A DNA stretch of 64,000 nucleotides from Leptodontidium sp. MPI-SDFR-AT-0119 (GCA_020726505.1 JAHLEZ010000003.1:1488001-1552000), one strand, 5' to 3'. Counted from the stretch's first letter, positions 47,569 through 61,223 are shown. Translations and numbers: made by a program. Notes: a model not told the origin generated them from the letters alone.

Positions 47569-49350
47569 ATGGCCGAGCAGGACAAACACATAACTGAGGG
47601 AGAGGGGGACCACATTTCGAAGTTGGCCTTCAGTGCTGTGGCTGCACCTGGGCCTGAGTCAAGCAGCGGCTCGACGCCTCACGAGATACATGATCTCGAC
47701 CAGTACGCTCCAGTCGGCGCTCCAGCGACTAAGAAAGAGGTTTACTCCTACTATCTCTACTACGCGGGAAACAATGGCATTGGTTCATTCCAATAGTAAT
47801 TATCCATCAGCGTCTTCCTCCCCGATTCGATACTGACTTGTTCCCAGTTCCAATCTTCTCTTCCAGAACTTAATCTACCAAGCAGGATTCAACCCCAATG
47901 TTCTGCCCCTTGGCAGCTCCCCTTGCGATGTAGACCCAGATGCGCCTTGCCATGTTTTCTGGGGAGGTGGGAACAAACACAAGGCATACTCTTCTGTCGT
48001 CCTCATTGGATCCGGCTTGACATTCCTGTCGCAAGCACTCGTCTTCATCACCGTAGGAAGTTTGGCCGATTTTGGTAACTGGAACCCATGGGTAGTGAGA
48101 GGTTTCTCAGTCCTTTCCTGGGCATTTGAATTCGGATTCCTGGGCGTCACGACAGCTTCAAAATGGAGGATTGCTATGGCATTGTACATTATAAGTGGTA
48201 TGTCACAAACCTCACACCTAACTTTCTAACTGGAACTAACCTCTTAGGCGTTACTTTCTGGGCGTCATACGTCTTTTTCAACGCGATCTTCCCAAAACTA
48301 GCCCACGATCTCCCCGAAGTTAGAGTAGCGAGAGAGGATCTACTCAATGGCACCATCGACGAAGCCGATTTTGAGCGCATATGCTCCATGAGCAGATCAA
48401 AGATCATGAATATGAGTTATGTGTGGAACAATGCCGGATTCACCATCTGCACCGCCCTGTCACTGGCAGCACTTGTTGGCATTGGCGCAGATGACTCGGT
48501 TGAGAAGAACAACTGGGGATACTCGGTATCCGTCGCAGTCTGTACTGGATTCTGGATCGTCCTGGCTATCCCATGGTTTCTGTGGGAGAAGAAACGACCA
48601 GGTCCGAAGCTCCCAGCTGGAGACAGCTACCTGACTTTCGGATTCAAGCAAACTTGGTTCGCTGCGAAGCAAGTCTGGACCTTGAAGCAGACTTTCTTCT
48701 ACCTGGTTGCTTTCTTCCTGCTCGCAGATGGTCTCAGCACGACACTTACCCTGATCTCAATCGCTCAGAGCCAAGTCGTTGAATTCTCTGCGATATCGAA
48801 TACCTACCTCATCATGGTACAAGGAGGATCTGCTGGCATCGGTGTCTTCGTTGCGTACTACTTCCAGAAGTTCTTCAAACTCCGAACCAAGACCATGCTT
48901 CAGATCACCAACGCCGGCTGTGTGATTGCCTCCGGATGGGGGATGCTTGGAATCTGGACGAACAAGGTTGGATATCACAACGAGTGGGAGTTCTGGGCCT
49001 TCAATGCGACATTCGGATTGACTCTGGGACCTCAATTCTCTTACGGCCAAGCCTTCATGGCTGAGCTGGTCCCCCGCGGCAGGGAGTACATGTTTTTCAG
49101 TCTTCTGGGGATTGTCTCAAAAGGATCTGCGTGGATCGGCCCGATTGTTAGCAGTGCCATTGTCGACGCCAACGGAAACCAGTGGACGGCATTTCCCTGG
49201 GCCGCATCTTTGATTGTCGTTCCCTTCATTGGGATCTTCTTTATTGACGAAGTGAAGAGCAAAAGGGAGTGTACAGAGTATCTGGCCAGGGAAGCGACAT
49301 CATTGCGCAAGCTTGCAGAGGAGACGGACGGAAAGGCTCACACCACTTAG
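47569..49350 (+). CDS. Atg22-like major facilitator superfamily transporter
   Basis: Three exons with introns at 47796-47847 and 48198-48247 encode 559 residues. A hydrophilic head of about 60 residues precedes VYSYYLYYAGNNGIGSF, the first helix of the Atg22-like group, and GSGLTFLSQALVFITVGSLA follows. About 12 helices are visible in total, including WASYVFFNAIFPKLAHDLPE between helices and a C-terminal SLLGIVSKGSAWIGPIVSS. The family contains vacuolar amino-acid effluxers (Atg22) and many fungal relatives of unknown substrate; vacuolar or plasma-membrane location is unsettled. I took the MAEQDK start because it has a good context and follows a CT-rich leader; an upstream in-frame ATG at 47,437 is the alternative. 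It lies 2.7 kb upstream of the Zn2Cys6 regulator on the same strand. Confidence 0.88.
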
Positions 49351-50965
49351 TCTGATCTCTATTTCCACATCTTGCCACATACTTTATCACATACTAGCCA
49401 TATAATCACACATACATATTCTTTCTTGCTTCCAGAACCTGTGTCCATTGCTCCGCAAAGTTAGTCCAGCTGATGATGTGAGTAAAAGGGTGGGTAGGAT
49501 CTCCATTTCACTGGTCAGATGTGGGGTTCTGAGTAGTCTCCGCTCCCCCCCTCCCCCAGAGTTCGGTATCGCCTTGAAGCATGCTGCGATCCTCCCCGAG
49601 AAGTTACAAAGAACGGCTTGGAAGTTTCAAAAGCAAGAAATAAATCCGACCCCGGATGGCTGTTACACGCTATCGATGTTGATGACTGGCATGCCGATCC
49701 CTGGTCTGGAGCTTGAATTTTTCTTATTGGCAAATGGCAAAAATTCTATCAATCACCAATGGGAAGGAACCCACAAGTTAAAGTCCCGTCTTCTGGCCTT
49801 CTTCTACTTTGGTAGTCGGGGGAATAGTTGTAGCCAAGACTTCTAGAGAGTTCTTCAATAACAGGGGAAATTGTCCAATAGGGTTTCCAAATTCCGAGCA
49901 TTATTCCCCACTTAAGTTAGAGCAGCACCCCCTGCAGTGACAACTATTACCCCTACTACGAAGTAAGTTCCAGGGCTCGGGGGGGGGGGAAGTCAATATT
50001 CAGCAGGAAGCTGACATTTTCGTCCCATGGCTCGGGCCGCCTTGAGGCATTTCTCTCTTCGTCGACATCCAGACCATGACCGATCAAGCTGAGTGAGGTC
50101 TCTGACACCCTTTCAGACTGCGAAACATCGAATGATTCTATTTCCAGGCGCCTTCCTCATGGCTAGAAGAATGCTTGAGAAATCTTTCTAGGCCCGGCCC
50201 CTTCCTGTCACGCACAGACAAGCACTCGGGGAGACGACGCCACAGGGATCGAATTCATCGGCGATCCGCTCCAACAGTTTGGGTCGGACGAGATGGGGTG
50301 TTGTTAATTGGCGTTTGAGATCGTACGACTTTTCTGCTGTTTAGAGTTTTCCGGCTGAGACTCGAAGACTCCAAAGAAGGCGAGCTGCATGTTCTAAAGT
50401 TCGTTTGAAGCATACTCTAAGTGCGAGTGCGAGCTGCAGGTCAGGGGCGTAAGCAAGGTTAAGCTGCAGTGGCAACCTGTGCATGTTTGAATGAAAGGAA
50501 TGGGACGGACGATTGGCGGGAACGGGCTCAATTTCGAGAAAGTCAAAAGATGTCAACTTTGGATGCCCGACGTGCGCCATGTCGATGCCGGTGCTTCCCC
50601 GGAGCCACCTCCTTCTGGCGTATGGACATGCAGGTCAAGGAAACGCCTGCATCTTCGAAAACGGCTTAGTATACGGCATCTGTACGATCGTACGGCTGGC
50701 AAATGTGATTATGACTGACAAACGCCAGCAACGATGGGTTGTGGTTTGCTACAAGGGCAGCGGCCGCTATGTCTGCTTCTAGCAGTTCTTGCGTACCTAC
50801 CGAGGCCTTGGAAGATTTAGGTCGGTAGGTTGTTTAGTAACAATGGTAAGCCAATACGGAATGGGGGGGGGCGGACATTTGGATGTCCATTGTCCGTTGT
50901 CTATGATTAGATTATGAACTCCACTGACATGAAAATGAAAAGGGGAAGAAGTGCGAGATGAGAGC

Positions 50966-50968
50966 TTT

Positions 50969-51000
<32 letters not shown>

Positions 51001-51001
51001 T
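50966..51001. repeat. TTTC tetranucleotide microsatellite
   Basis: About nine uninterrupted TTTC units. Confidence 0.95.
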
Positions 51002-51755
51002 TCTTGTCTTGACTTTGAGCTTTTGAGGTTGCCTCCGAAATGACAAATGCAGCCAGCGGTCTTTTCCATGTCGACGTGATCCCCTTGCTTGATGCTGCCG
51101 CGCCCTTGCTTGCCTCTTGCCCTTGCCCATGCCCTGGCTCTCCATCCAATACAGTACCTTCTTTGCCCCCTGGTAAAGGCATGCGCACAGCCAATAGCCA
51201 ACCCACTTGTCCGTTCCTTTCTTTCACTTTCTTTGCACCCAGTCCGTCCCAGTCCCAGTAGCCAGTCCCAGTCCCATTCCTTTGCATCATCTATCTGCAT
51301 CTCTTTGCATCCCTTTCTCCTCCCTGTCCCTGTCCCGACGGAGGCAATCCCTCCATTCCCTTATCCACCATCCACCATCCACCATCCGCCATCCATCCAC
51401 CCTCCACTCCACAATAGAAACCGAATCCCTCCCTCACAATCCCTGTGCCACGTGATAGTCCGGTAATTGCAAAGAGAAGGGCCATTCGAGGCACATCATT
51501 GGCTGCCAGCCCCTTCTGGCCCCATTTCCCTATGGCCCTTGAACAATCTAAGCCCTTTTCAGACAACGATACGGTCTAGCGGTAGCGGTACGGCAGGTAG
51601 CTGTGGGGCTTCCAATGCACCAATGCACCAATCCAGCAACGCACCAACCAATCCAACACTCAGTCAGTCCCAGTCAGTTTTCTCTCATTGCCGGGACCAG
51701 GGATCACCAGCAGGGAGTGAGGGAGGGTGTGTGTGGTGGTGGTGCAGCCGTGCAT

Positions 51756-51868
51756 CTCATCCATCCATCCATCCATCCATCCAGCCCAGCTTCATCCATC
51801 TCACACCACCACCACCACCAAACTGCCACCATCTCCACCAACACCAAACACCAAACACCAAACACTAA
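51756..51868. repeat. CATC, CAC and CAAACAC tandem tracts
   Basis: Seven CATC units, then CAC units near 51,804-51,820, then CAAACAC-like units from 51,838. Confidence 0.9.
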
Positions 51869-52032
51869 CACCAACACCACCACTTCAACTACCTGTTCGC
51901 TTGTACAACCCGACACCCACCAGCTATATAGTAGTAGCAGCCACGCTCAGCAGCTCCATCCATCCCCGCAGGCATGATTGTGTAGACTCGACGACGAGAC
52001 GACAGGAAGAGAGACGAGAGAGACCGGACGAG

Positions 52033-53786
52033 ATGGCTCCAGGAATGGGAATCAAGACGCCCGTCCCAAGAACACGTACCGGTACAGAGCCTCAACCACC
52101 TCAACCTCCACCTCATCCTCCATCTCCCCCTCCACCTTAACCTCAACTCACCGCGCACCTGGCTCTTTCTTGCTAATCAACCATACTAACACCTCTGTGT
52201 CTTACCTCTAGGTTGCCTCACTTGTCGCAAACGCAAAGTCAAATGCGACGAGGCGAAGCCCATCTGTGGCCGCTGCGAGAGGCTTCAGCGCGAGTGTACG
52301 TGGAGTGATGAGTTGCAAGTCATTCCACACAAACGTCAATTCGGCTCGGCCTCCGGCTCCTCATCTGAACAGAGCCTCCAGCTGAACTCGCTCTCGGGCC
52401 AAAACTTCGTGATTGAGTTTCCCAACCTTGATCGCGGCACTATCCCTTACATGCACCACTTCATCACGTTTTGCTGCCGCTTCCTCGCCTATTCAAACGA
52501 CAATGAGGGCAACCCCTTCCAAGAGGATCTCATTCCCCTGGCAAGCTCCTCCCCCGCTTTGCTCCACTCCATGACAGCTTTAGCTGCGGGCCACCTATCT
52601 CGCAGTCAGCCTCAACATGTCATCACTGCCGCCAACCACTATTCCATGGCTCTCCGCGAACTGAACTCGAGCCTTTCAGACCCTGCCGTCGCCCGTGCCG
52701 ACTCGACATTGGGAGCTTGCCTTCTCTTATGTGTCTACGAGGTATGCTCAAATCCAACTTCCTGAATGTAACCAAGCTAATTGAGAATATAGATATGTCA
52801 GTCTGAAAGTTCTCTCTGGCTTGAACATCTTCAAGGCGCAAGAGATTTGATCCTCTTCCGAGGGGGTCCAAATACTGGCGACTATCTAACCAGATTTTTC
52901 TCCCTTCTTGACATATCTGGATCCCTATCCTCCGGTGGTGGTCCTCTAATACAGGGCAATTATTGGGTTGATGGTGGCCCAAACCAAAATCCCAACTCAG
53001 ACCCTCCTCGCCGTCGTTGGCCATATTATGACGATGGGAATGTGATGACCAACCAGTTCCACGAGCTGATGGTATTTATGGCCCAACTCGCACGTCTCTC
53101 CGCTCTATCGATGAGTGACCTTGGAGCTCAGCAACCTCAAGAGATACGTATTCAGGCCGCCCAAATCCGTCATGACCTCTTGGCATGGTGGCAACAATGT
53201 CATCCGGCCCTACGAGACCAGAGCAACGATTGGAGGACTCAAGCACGCCCTCGAAAATTAACCGTCCCTGAGACACTGGAAGAAGAAGCATTTTCCAGCA
53301 CTAAATCTTGCAAGGATGGTTGTGTCATATATTTGAATCATATTCTGGACCCTCTTGGCCAGCTGCCCCAAGAACAGGAAGTGATCGAGGCTGTGACCGA
53401 TATCTTGGAAATTGCCCAAGAGATGCCAAGAGGATACGGCCTAGAGATGGGTCTTTACTGGGGGTTGTTTATGGCTGGAATTGCTATATTCAACGACCCA
53501 GTTGCCGAAGAGCTGATTCGTACAAAGTTGAAGGCTGATGGGAACTCTAATATTTATGTGCGTTTTCTGCCCTTGCGTTCATGATGAATTTCAACTAACG
53601 ATTTACAGCACGCCGATCGAGCCCTCGCTCTACTTGAAGTCCTTTGGAAAAGACAGCATCAATATAGTAGGAAATTTGACTGGAGACAGGTACAAATCCA
53701 GATGGGAATCCACATGTAAGTTTTGCGCTGAGTATGAGAATCTTCAAACAATTTCTAATGACGCTCGCAGATTTATTCTAGCGTGA
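52033..53786 (+). CDS. Zn2Cys6 fungal transcription factor
   Basis: Five exons with introns at 52082-52211, 52742-52792, 53558-53608 and 53716-53770 encode 488 residues. The binuclear zinc cluster starts at residue 18: [20 protein letters not shown] then CERLQREC, with the C-X2-C-X6-C-X6-C-X2-C-X6-C spacing and all six Cys. Exon 1 supplies only 16 residues before the cluster. The rest is the fungal-specific regulatory domain of the Fungal_trans_2 type, with [20 protein letters not shown] and [20 protein letters not shown]. It should bind CGG half-sites in the nucleus. The gene lies 600 bases upstream of the EasG-like reductase gene on the same strand, which it might control. The last exon is only 16 bases, so the C-terminus is less certain. 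Confidence 0.88.
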
Positions 53787-54387
53787 GAACATGACACATG
53801 TTTGACTTCACAGAATGGAACAGACTAGATTTTCCCCACATGGGACACATTTCCGCCGAGATACGGAGCAAAAGAAGAGTTCACTGACGCGGTCAATTCG
53901 AGAGCCTGAAGTTCCATGCAAAACAGCTTGTCAACGGCATCGCCAAGACCAGCCTCCGGATTTTGATTTTGGATTCAATGCAGCCGACAACTCAACTTCC
54001 AAAGGAGATGGTATACGTACACATTGTGCCTGATTCCGCGGAGTTTCTGGCCAGTAATATCGCTGAAGAACGGTGCCTGTAACCAAAATTTGGACAGTCG
54101 ACGGGCCTTCGGGTTTTTAGGAACCCGGAATTCCCAGTAGTGGCTTGATTGCACCGCCGAACGATACAATGGGGACATTCAGTCACAATCCTCCACGAAC
54201 ACGAGAACCTGTCTGCAGCAGAGAACCCAGGAACCGACGATCCGGGGATGTTGCATAAAAGGGAGACTTTTCGCATAGATTTCAATGTCGACCACCATAA
54301 GACAGGACCTGCTTCATTCACACAACGAACAAGACAGATTTTTCACAATCAAAGTACGCTCTGTCAATTTTTCTGTCCCTAGGCCAC
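53787..54387. other. Intergenic between the Zn2Cys6 regulator and the reductase
   Basis: This gap would hold the reductase promoter. Open frames on either strand are short. No clear CGG-repeat pair for the upstream regulator was picked out by eye. Confidence 0.5.
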
Positions 54388-55417
54388 ATGAAGATGTCTT
54401 CCAAAGACACTGTCTTCCTCACTGGCGGCACAGGCAAAGTGTCCTCCCGCCTCGCCAGCCTCCTCTCTACCGCCGACAACCCCACCATTGTCGCCTCACG
54501 CTCCGGGACCTCCCTTCCCCTCTCTCATAGCCACGGTGTGAAATTCGACTGGGACAACCCCGAAACATGGAGCAGCGCATTCGGAAACACATCCATCACA
54601 GCCGCGTTCTTGGTCGCGCCTCCAATAAACGACTGCGCGCCTCCAGTCATTAAATTCATCGATTTCGCTATCGGGAAAGGCGTCAAGCGGTTCGTGTTGT
54701 TGAGCGCTAGTATGCTGCCCGTTGAAGATGGACCTATGATGTCGCAGATCTCGAAATACATTGTTGGTCTTGATGTGGAATATGCTATTTTGAGACCGAG
54801 TTGGTTTATGGGTATGTCACCTCCTCCTCCTCCTCCCCTTCTCTCTTTCCATTCCACTTTATATGTCATTCAACTGCAACATCACACATATAACTAACAC
54901 CAAACAGAGAACTTTTCCGAGCTCCAACACCAGCCCAGCATCCAGAATGAAGACCGCATCGTCACAGCGACAGGAGAAGGCAAAGTGCCATTCATCGCCG
55001 CATCTGATATAGCAGCTGTCGCATTCCGTGCACTCACAGATGAGATACCACATAACACAGACCATGTGATTCTCGGACCCGAGCTGTTGTCATACACTGA
55101 TGTACCTCCATTGCCTCCCGTCCCCAAAAAACACCCAGTCTAACACCCCACTCCAGGTCGCAACGCTCCTCAGCCAAAAACTCGGCCGCAAAATCACCCA
55201 CGTCTCCATCACTGAAGAAGCACTCGTGACCTCCTTCGAAAATACTGGTTTCGATGCGGATCTAGTGAACGCTCTGGCCGCGATGGATACAGCGATCCGG
55301 AATGGTGCCGAGGAGATGTTGAATGATGTCGTGCTGAAGGTTACGGGGAAGAAACCGAAGACTTTGGAGGTTTGGGTGGATGAGGTTGTTGGGACGGGGG
55401 TTTGGGAGAAGTTGTAG
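54388..55417 (+). CDS. NmrA/EasG-like NAD(P)-binding reductase
   Basis: Three exons with introns at 54812-54907 and 55102-55156 encode 292 residues. The Rossmann start [18 protein letters not shown] has the GGTGK nucleotide-binding loop typical of the EasG (agroclavine/festuclavine dehydrogenase) group. [24 protein letters not shown] and the closing [17 protein letters not shown] followed by [15 protein letters not shown] match that group. EasG-like proteins reduce iminium intermediates in ergot alkaloid pathways, but most fungal relatives work in other, unknown reactions; no ergot genes lie nearby. A second ATG two codons downstream (54,394) is an alternative start. The 3' end meets the convergent YTA7 gene, with a 644-base gap. 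Confidence 0.85.
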
Positions 55418-56061
55418 ATTGCCCCTCCTGGGGGAAGGGAAGAGGCGGGAAAGGAGGGGAGGAGAGAATGAGGAGGCATTGAAAGTTTAACATAAAATAT
55501 ATATTTACTCTGTATATAATTAATCGTATCCTCCTTGCTCACTTAGGGGGAGAGAAAAAGAGAGAGGTTACTTCATTATATGTTCATGCACTGAAGTTAA
55601 CACTTCGCATCACACGCATATCACACACATGCGCGCTTCACATGACAAGTCAAACCTCAGTTACGACTTTCGGAGGAAACAAAAACCATCTATTTTATCA
55701 TCATCTCATGCAACCAAGCACTCCACTCCCCCCTCCTCTGCCTTCACCTATACTCTCTCGTTCCTCAACTCTCTCGTCGCAAAACTTGCACACTAAAACA
55801 AAGATACCGGAGAAGATCACCCTCACCCTCGCACTCTCCTCTCCTCTCCTCTCTTATGTCAATCCCAAGCCCAAAAACGATTAAAAAAAATCAAAATGCC
55901 ATTTTAATATCAACAACCTTATACTCCCCTGCCCTCCCTCCCTTCCTTCCCTTCCCCTCTTCTCCACCAGCCACCCATCCATCCATCCATTCGGGTTTTC
56001 TAGCTAGACATACAACACACCAATATACCTTCCATACCGTCCCATCCCACCCCTTGCTCAT
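55418..56061. other. Intergenic between convergent reductase and YTA7 3' ends
   Basis: AT- and CT-rich, with short CATC repeats near 55,977-55,992. It likely holds both 3' untranslated regions. No gene was seen. Confidence 0.55.
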
Positions 56062-59000
56062 CTACGAATGCAGAGGATGCGGCTGGCTAGCAGCCAGCAC
56101 CTTCTGCATCTCCTCGATATCCGTGATCGTCTCGTTGAATATAGCCGCCAGCTCCGTGACGACCTGGTTACGATTATACTCTCCTCGCATCTTCCATAGC
56201 GTCTCCATAAGCTCCCTGTTGATCTGTTCGAGCTGCTCGATGGAACAGCCGCTCGAGCCGTCGACTAGACGCTTGATCAAGTTCTCGACGAAGTAGTCGT
56301 CGATAATGATGTCTTTCTGGGAAGAAGCTTGGGAGGATGTGGGCTCGACAGGCGAGTCATTGAGCAGGTTCGCGAAGCCGGTGGGTCGGGACTTTGAAAC
56401 AGGCATGCGGGGACCAGCGCTGAATGTTGGGACTGCGGGAGGTTGAGACGGTTGACTGCCTGAGCTGGGGGTTTGCGAAGGGAGGAGCTGGTTGAGATGG
56501 CCACGGGCGATGGCTTGAGCTTGGGAATGAGCCCATTCTTCGCTGCTCGTGTCATTTTGGGTGTTGCCTTGGGTATCTGGAAGATCGGAGTCTGCACCTG
56601 CTCTCTCAATCGGGCTGGATGAGTTGTTATGACTGATGCCATTTGTGGCTTGCGTGCTCCATCCTTCCGAGGTCTTCTTTCCCGAGGTGGTAGTCGAAGC
56701 GTAGTTGATGATATCTGCAGGGGAGGCGTCGTGCGAGATCTCCTGGAAGACTGATCGTTGGGACAACTGCGTGTTCGGTCGGGATGGTCCGCTTGTCATA
56801 CTGGGATGGCCTGGCGGTTGCATTCCTTGTGATGCTTGATCATCCGTCCCACTCATCTGAACGTCATCATTATGAGATGGTCCAGAGCCATTCTGGCCAT
56901 GTGAAGGCCCAGAATCTGCGGAGAACCCATTCGACAGGCCGCTGGGAGTACGGAGAGGCGTAACAATTGAAATGGGTCGTTTTCCTGGTAGTCCCTCTCC
57001 CAATGTCACAGGTCCTGAATTCTGTTCATCTGAGTTCAACCCACTCTCGGGAATATCAGATTGTACACCCGCAGCGAAGGCACGTTCCGCTGCATCGCGC
57101 TTGTCTTGCTTCGCTTGACGTTCTTTTGCTCTTTGCAACTGCCTCTGATACACATTTTCGCAATCCGCAAAGGCAGGCTGCGCCTCGATAGTAGCGATAT
57201 CGACCTCAACGTTTGCGAGGAGCTCATTAGCCTTGAGTGCCCGCTCTTTATCTCCAATGTGTTTCGCATCCTTGGCAAGAGATCGAATATCTGCTAGGAA
57301 GTCTTTGGGGCGAGCATAGAAGCCATTTGATAGGCGTTCTTCGATTGTCGTAGTCTCCAGGTTGTAAAAGAATTTGCCGCTCACAGTCTCACGAAGGCCT
57401 TGGACGCCGTCCTTGTCGGTGTCGAGTTCGAAAGGTCTAAATTGGGCAAGATCTGGACGCACGAAGTTGGGGTCACGCTCGTCGTAAAGGTATTGAATTT
57501 GGCTTTGAAGAATGACTGGAGCTCGGAACTTCTTGTACTTTCTGTGAATCTGGTCCATGATTGGTTGGATTTGGACCTTCAGCAAGTTCAGAAGTTGATG
57601 ATCCCGTTTCTTGAGCGCTTTAATTTCTTCTTTCGTGGGCTCTTTCGGCGGTGGAGGAGGCGCGATCTGCAACACCTCCAGCGTCCTCTTCTTACGATTC
57701 AGAGGTTCAGGGAAGTCCTTGGGAGCCTTTCGCACATAGTCGGCAATGGTGGAAAAGAACTCGGTCCGAGATTGCTGCCATGCGTCAGCCTAGTCAAGGG
57801 ATAATAGAAAGCGAACTCACTCTAGACGGACGCTCGATGGCGAAGCGATTCTTTTGTGAGAATCCAAAGAGATCCCTCAGCATATCTGGGCTGACTTTCT
57901 CTGGGGTACTGTCGGTGATTCCTAGAACGAGTACAGGATCCGTGGGCGGGATAGAGCGCAGCATTCCAAGGAAGGTAGTGATCACAGCATCGCTCAGCGT
58001 GTGGTACCAGGTATCAACTCCGGGCAAATAAATTACACTGGGTTTATGGCGTTTCACTTCAGCAAACAGCTGCACGATAGCAGCTTCTGGGGACTACGAA
58101 TGTTAGCACAGCCAATGAGAACATTAAGAAAGGATAATTACTCTTGCAGAATCACTGTATATTGTCGGGAGATCAAAGCTTTGCACATGCAGCCCTTCGA
58201 AATGATTCAAAATACCACCACCGAGATATGATTGACCCATGCCTGGCTCTCCGGTGATGAGCAGTCTTGGCCTGAAAACGCGGGACTTTTCAAAATCTTG
58301 CTGGAGAGTCTCGCGGCCAAAGCCATGGTCATCATCGTCATATTGTTCGTACATAGCCTCCTGCAGAGCGGTGGTCTTTTTCTTGATGGGAATAAGACCA
58401 TCTAAGATTGACTCAATCTGCCTCAGCTGATGTCGAAGGAGAGGTTCAACAGCTTTCGGAAGTGGAGCTGCTCCAGATGATGTTGATCGCTCTGAGGAAG
58501 GGATCATCTTCTTGACGGACAGCATGAAATCTTTAGCCGTGACTTTGATCTTGTCCGCGTCGACCAAGAGTTTGTCGTTTGACGAATAGATCTGGGGATA
58601 AGTGCGCTGAATGGCATTCAAAGCTGCTTCTGTGCAAAGAGCACGAAGATCGGCTCCTCCATAGCCTTTGGTGACGTGGGCGAGTGACGTTTTGAAGCTA
58701 TCATCAATACCCCAATCTTTTGTGTGAATGTTGAGAATAGACTTTCGAGCTTCTATGTCGGGAAGGGGAAAATAGAATTCTCGGTCAAAACGACCAGGAC
58801 GTCGTAAGGCAGGATCAATGTTATCTGGTCTGTTTGTGGCACCAATAACAATGACTTGACCTCGACCATCCATACCGTCCATCAAGGCAAGTAGTGTTGA
58901 CACAATAGATGCATGAATCTGTTCTTGTTTGCTTGATCGAACAGGCGCAAGGCCATCAATCTCGTCAAAGAAGATGATACTTGGTTGGGTCTTTCTTGCT

Positions 59001-61213
59001 TCTTCAAAGAGAAGCCGGAGTTGCCTCTCCGCTTCACCAACCCACTTGCTCAAGGCATCGGCACCTTTGCGCATGTAGAAAGTGATTTTCCTTCCCCCGG
59101 ATCCAACGCTGGCAGCAAGAGCTCTTGCAAGCAAAGTCTTTCCCGTACCAGGAGGGCCATGGAACAAAACACCACGTGGCGGAGTTACGTGGAACTTCAA
59201 GAACAGCTCAGGATACAACAGTGGCATCTGGACCATTTCCTTGAGCTGGTCAATGTGACCTTCCAATCCACCAATCTTGCTGAAATCGACGTTCTGGTCA
59301 ACACCGAGAGGGTCGGCATCCGCCAAAGCCTTCTGGCTCTTGACTTTTCCGAGGTTTGCAGGAGTTCCACCTACAGCCGCCATAGGATCCGCATTGTTGG
59401 TCTGACCAAGTCCGGGAAGCAATCCAGGTGGGAATGCAGATGTCGGGGTCATGCCCACATTGCCTCCAACCCCAGATGGACGCTGCATTGTTTCATCGTC
59501 ACTGCTGTCAGAATCAACACCACCAGTTGCCCCTGTTCCCCAGGGTCCACCAATGACTGGAGGTGGACCGCCACCTCCTCCGAATGGCCCAAATGTCGTG
59601 TAAAGATTGCGGTCCCAGGGCTGGCTAGGGCCATTGCGTCCGCCTCTGGGCCGCCTGGTAGGAGTGGCTGCAGCATCCTCGCCTTCATCAGCAGCGTAAA
59701 TCTGATCCATCGGCTTTATCGAATAGTCCACCACCTTTCTTGCGCGGCCTTGTCTCTCATTTCTTTCGTACAGAATCTCGGACTGTTCTCTTGGCGCTGG
59801 TCTTCGTCTTCGCGAACTAGTCTTCAGGTCTGCTAACTCCTCTGCTATTTCATCTGGATCAATACCGTCATCTACTTCAGAGCCAACGCTTCCTCTTCTC
59901 CGGGAAGTACTTTTTGATTTGGCTTGAGTTGCGCGCCTTCCTTTGCCACCACGACTTGACTCGGAATCATCATCTTTGTTTCTCTTCTTTGGCGACGCGT
60001 CCGATGCAGACAGGTCATCCTCGGGAGGGTCTTCATCGGGTTCGAAGTCACTGCTTGCATCTGCGCCGCTCTTTCGCTGCTTTGATTTCGACCCACGAGT
60101 CAATCGCCGACTTCCACCAGCCGGCTGTTCCTCTGTAGCATCCTCAATTGTTTCGGCTGTTGGGTCGATGTCAGAAACAACAAGTCCCGCACGCGATCCT
60201 CTTGTGCGGCCTGTTCGAGCCACCGGCATATCGTCATCGTCATCATCTTCGTCTTCAGCAGCTGCTACGGTTTGTGCAGCGCCATCCCCTGCATCCGCAA
60301 GTTCATCCATATCATCATCTTGTCCCATGACTGCGTCAGACTTGTCAATGGCCGCATCGGCTTCATCTTGCTCGTCCGTCCCCGCAATCTCAGTTGCCAT
60401 TGTAGTGTCGACACCTTCTTGTTCGTATGAGCTGGTTTCGTGGGTTTCTTCTTTGATCGTAGATGCCGGCTGTTTAAGTCCCTTCGACCCTCGAGTTCCT
60501 CGAGTTCGACCTATAGGCTCGGGACTATGACCTTCTCGTACAATGTGATTCCCAGAAGTTGACAAAGCTATTGGCTCATCGCCTTCCTCGGTGTGTGCCC
60601 TTGTGCTTCTACGAGTTGGAACTCCAGCAGATCTTGGCTCTGTGCTTCCCCTCCCACGTGTGCGAGCTGTACTCCCGGCTCTAGTTGCGCGTGGCCCAGC
60701 TTGAGGGGTCCCAATCTTCAATTTGATGATTTTTCTCTTTGGGCGTTTAGTCAGAACTTCCCCATCAGAGTCCACGTCCTCTTCATCTTCAGGCTCATCG
60801 ATAATTGGTCGCGATCGCTTACTTAGTCGCTTTTTCTTAGGTTCATCATCGGTATCGTCGATTATTTCTGGATCATCACTTTCACTATCTTCCTCATAGT
60901 TGACCGCCTTCTTGATGGCCTTGCGGACCGGCCGACCAGTTTTCTCGTTCATCTCGACCTCCTCGTCGTCGTCGAGATCAGAAAACGACTCTTCTAACAA
61001 GCTATCCTCAACGTCGTCATCCGATACGTCGGATCCTCTGTATTTGGAGCTCTTCGTGCGCTTTTTCTGGGGTCTGCCACCGCCAGAATGTCGCTTTGAG
61101 GACAACTTTCGAGATTTCTTGGGCGAAGCTCTGGCTTGGGAGGGATCGAAGTCAGTGTCGTTCGAGTCGGACTTGTTAGGATCGAAGTTATCAAGCTTGC
61201 GCTTTCCTGGCAT
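56062..61213 (-). CDS. YTA7: Yta7/ATAD2-type bromodomain AAA+ chromatin ATPase
   Basis: Three exons with introns at 57775-57820 and 58094-58141 encode 1,685 residues. The first 560 residues are acidic and basic low-complexity sequence (for example DDVEDSLLEESFSDLDDDEE), typical of the histone-binding head. AAA1 has Walker A GPPGTGKT at residue 686 and Walker B IIFFDEIDG near 745, then an arginine-rich RRPGRFDREF near 804. AAA2 has a degenerate Walker A, GEPGMGQS, at residue 988. A bromodomain-like segment (LLNLLKVQIQPIMDQIHRKY to the KFFYNLETTTIEERLSNGFY region) lies near residues 1,170-1,290; a disordered tail ends the protein. Yta7/ATAD2 load and unload histone H3-H4 on chromatin in the nucleus. 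The intron at 57775-57820 was chosen over a 31-base alternative because 46 bases and the CTGAC branch site fit its neighbours. Confidence 0.95.
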
Positions 61214-61223
61214 GGTGACAATG

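Larger units (their letters stand above)
49351..52032. other. Gap of 2.7 kb rich in simple repeats, long leader of the Zn2Cys6 gene
   Basis: No gene is supported. Frames of 70-167 codons are low complexity and follow the microsatellites. Poly-G at 49,980-49,989, a TTTC run, CATCCAC runs, CATC and CAAACAC tracts cover the right half. The C/A-rich 51.6-52.0 kb block probably belongs to the 5' leader of the regulator gene. Confidence 0.5.

Noticed and set aside
50797..51300. 167-codon minus-strand frame
   Set aside because: Driven by the TTTC microsatellite (Lys/Glu runs) and low complexity.
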